A stretch of DNA of 6,065 nt from the NCBI GenBank assembly GCA_035650255.1, contig DASRIA010000024.1, forward strand, positions 1 through 6,065. Direction: 5' to 3'. Under the pieces are notes generated by a model. The model made no database searches, had not been told where the DNA came from, and saw only the letters and a program-made list of their open reading frames with translations. Made by a program: the position numbers and the translations under genes. Each line of letters starts with the position of its first letter. Position 1 is the first letter of the stretch. Source of the stretch: DASRIA01 sp035650255 (lineage in GTDB: Bacteria; Actinomycetota; Thermoleophilia; Solirubrobacterales; JBBDJG01). Of the stretch, positions 5,523 through 6,065 are shown one piece after another.

Positions 5523-5996
5523 ATGAGTAGCGCAGACAGCCGCAGCGAGGAGCCCGGGCAGGAGGGGCTCAGGAAGCGGATCGCCGGAGGCGCGGAGGAC
5601 GCCATCGGGCGCTTCGCCGACGACTTGATCGAGAACCCGATGTTCAACTCTGCACTCTCGCGCGCGTTCTCGGCTCGCGAGAAGGTCGCGCAGGCGCAGC
5701 AGTCCGCGATGGACGCGCTCAACCTGCCGTCGGCGTCGGAGTTGGAGAAGCTCGGCCGCCGCCTGCGGACGATCTCGCAGCGGCTGGAGGAAGTTGAGGA
5801 CGCAGTGGACAAGATCGGCATTCGCATGGAGACGCTCGGCGAGGAGACGCGCGCACCCGGCGCCAAGGTCTCCGACCAGCTCGACCGCATCGAAGCGCGC
5901 CTCGAGCAGCTTGGCCGGGACGTGGCCACGCTGCGCCGCACCGCCGTCACGGAAGGCGTGCCGGGGGAGCCGCCCGCGATCGTGCCGGAAGGCTAG
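5523..5996 (+). CDS. Phasin/PhaE-like coiled-coil protein
   Basis: This is a 157-aa soluble protein with no signal peptide or membrane segment. Residues 15-65 form Ala-rich amphipathic helix (EDAIGRFADDLIENPMFNSA, then AREKVAQAQQSAMDAL). LNLPSASELEKLGRRL (67-81 region) resembles the NLP-(S/T)-x-x-(D/E)-(V/L) motif that precedes the coiled coil of phasins and of the PhaE subunit of class III polyhydroxyalkanoate synthase. Heptad-like helices follow at about 72-108 and 115-140, with a Pro/Gly-rich tail. Phasins coat storage granules and control their size. That role here is inference: no PHA synthase is visible in the window, and similar coiled-coil proteins of unknown role are common. The start is set by AAGGGAG at 5507-5513. 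The next gene begins 9 bp after the stop, suggesting an operon. Confidence 0.75.
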   Translation: MSSADSRSEEPGQEGLRKRIAGGAEDAIGRFADDLIENPMFNSALSRAFSAREKVAQAQQSAMDALNLPSASELEKLGRRLRTISQRLEEVEDAVDKIGIRMETLGEETRAPGAKVSDQLDRIEARLEQLGRDVATLRRTAVTEGVPGEPPAIVPEG

Positions 5997-6005
5997 GTCT
6001 TCGAG

Positions 6006-6065
6006 ATGGCAACCGCTCGGCGGTCCAGCTCAACGAAGTCGGCGCGCAAGACGGGCGCGCGCAAG
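6006..6065 (+). CDS. Start of a basic Lys/Arg/Ser-rich protein, truncated by the window
   Basis: An ATG 9 bp after the phasin-like stop opens a frame that runs off the end, giving 20 residues: MATARRSSSTKSARK followed by TGARK. Seven residues are Lys or Arg, with Ala, Ser and Thr filling the rest. Such tails occur in PhaF-type phasins, histone H1-like nucleoid proteins and as disordered leaders of granule or nucleic-acid-binding proteins. The Shine-Dalgarno is weak (GGAAGG lies about 13 nt upstream of the ATG). Too little is visible to name it. Confidence 0.5.
   Translation, partial: MATARRSSSTKSARKTGARK

Overview
The window is about 70% G+C with codons that almost always end in G or C, sparse Shine-Dalgarno signals and actinobacterial protein families. 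The cell-wall hydrolase, the HELTHALEDQ metallopeptidase and the phasin-like coiled-coil protein together suggest a deep-branching actinobacterium, most likely class Thermoleophilia (Solirubrobacterales). That assignment is an inference from style and gene content, not from a marker gene.

Layout. Positions 1-1739 hold two rightward genes: the 3' part of a Sir2-family NAD-dependent protein deacylase, overlapped by a membrane-anchored HExxH zinc metallopeptidase whose GTG start shares bases with the Sir2 stop. They converge on a leftward pair across only 42 bp (1740-1781). The leftward pair is a large secreted peptidoglycan hydrolase (2575-4959, 794 aa) followed by an uncharacterised helical protein (1782-2492) whose true start is unclear. 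The hydrolase has a signal peptide, an MltB/SLT-type lytic transglycosylase domain, a LytM/M23-like domain that lacks most of its zinc ligands and is split by a low-complexity insert, and a C-terminal M15/LAS-like metallopeptidase domain with an intact H-x6-D and H-x-H ligand set.

A 563-bp non-coding region (4960-5522) separates the hydrolase from a rightward phasin/PhaE-like coiled-coil gene (5523-5996) and the first 20 codons of a basic Lys/Arg/Ser-rich protein. This region is full of short inverted and direct repeats. They include an 8-codon leader ORF with its own good ribosome-binding site that overlaps the hydrolase start as ATGA, two 7-bp hairpins with the same arm sequences beside the two divergent genes, repeat pairs in the hydrolase leader, and two mutually exclusive stems on the phasin side.

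The genes do not form one obvious system. The leftward genes concern cell-wall remodelling; the right-hand pair may concern storage granules or the nucleoid. The most interesting parts are the architecture and leader of the hydrolase, and the gene downstream of it that lacks a conventional start. I see no mobile elements, CRISPR arrays, tRNA or rRNA genes.
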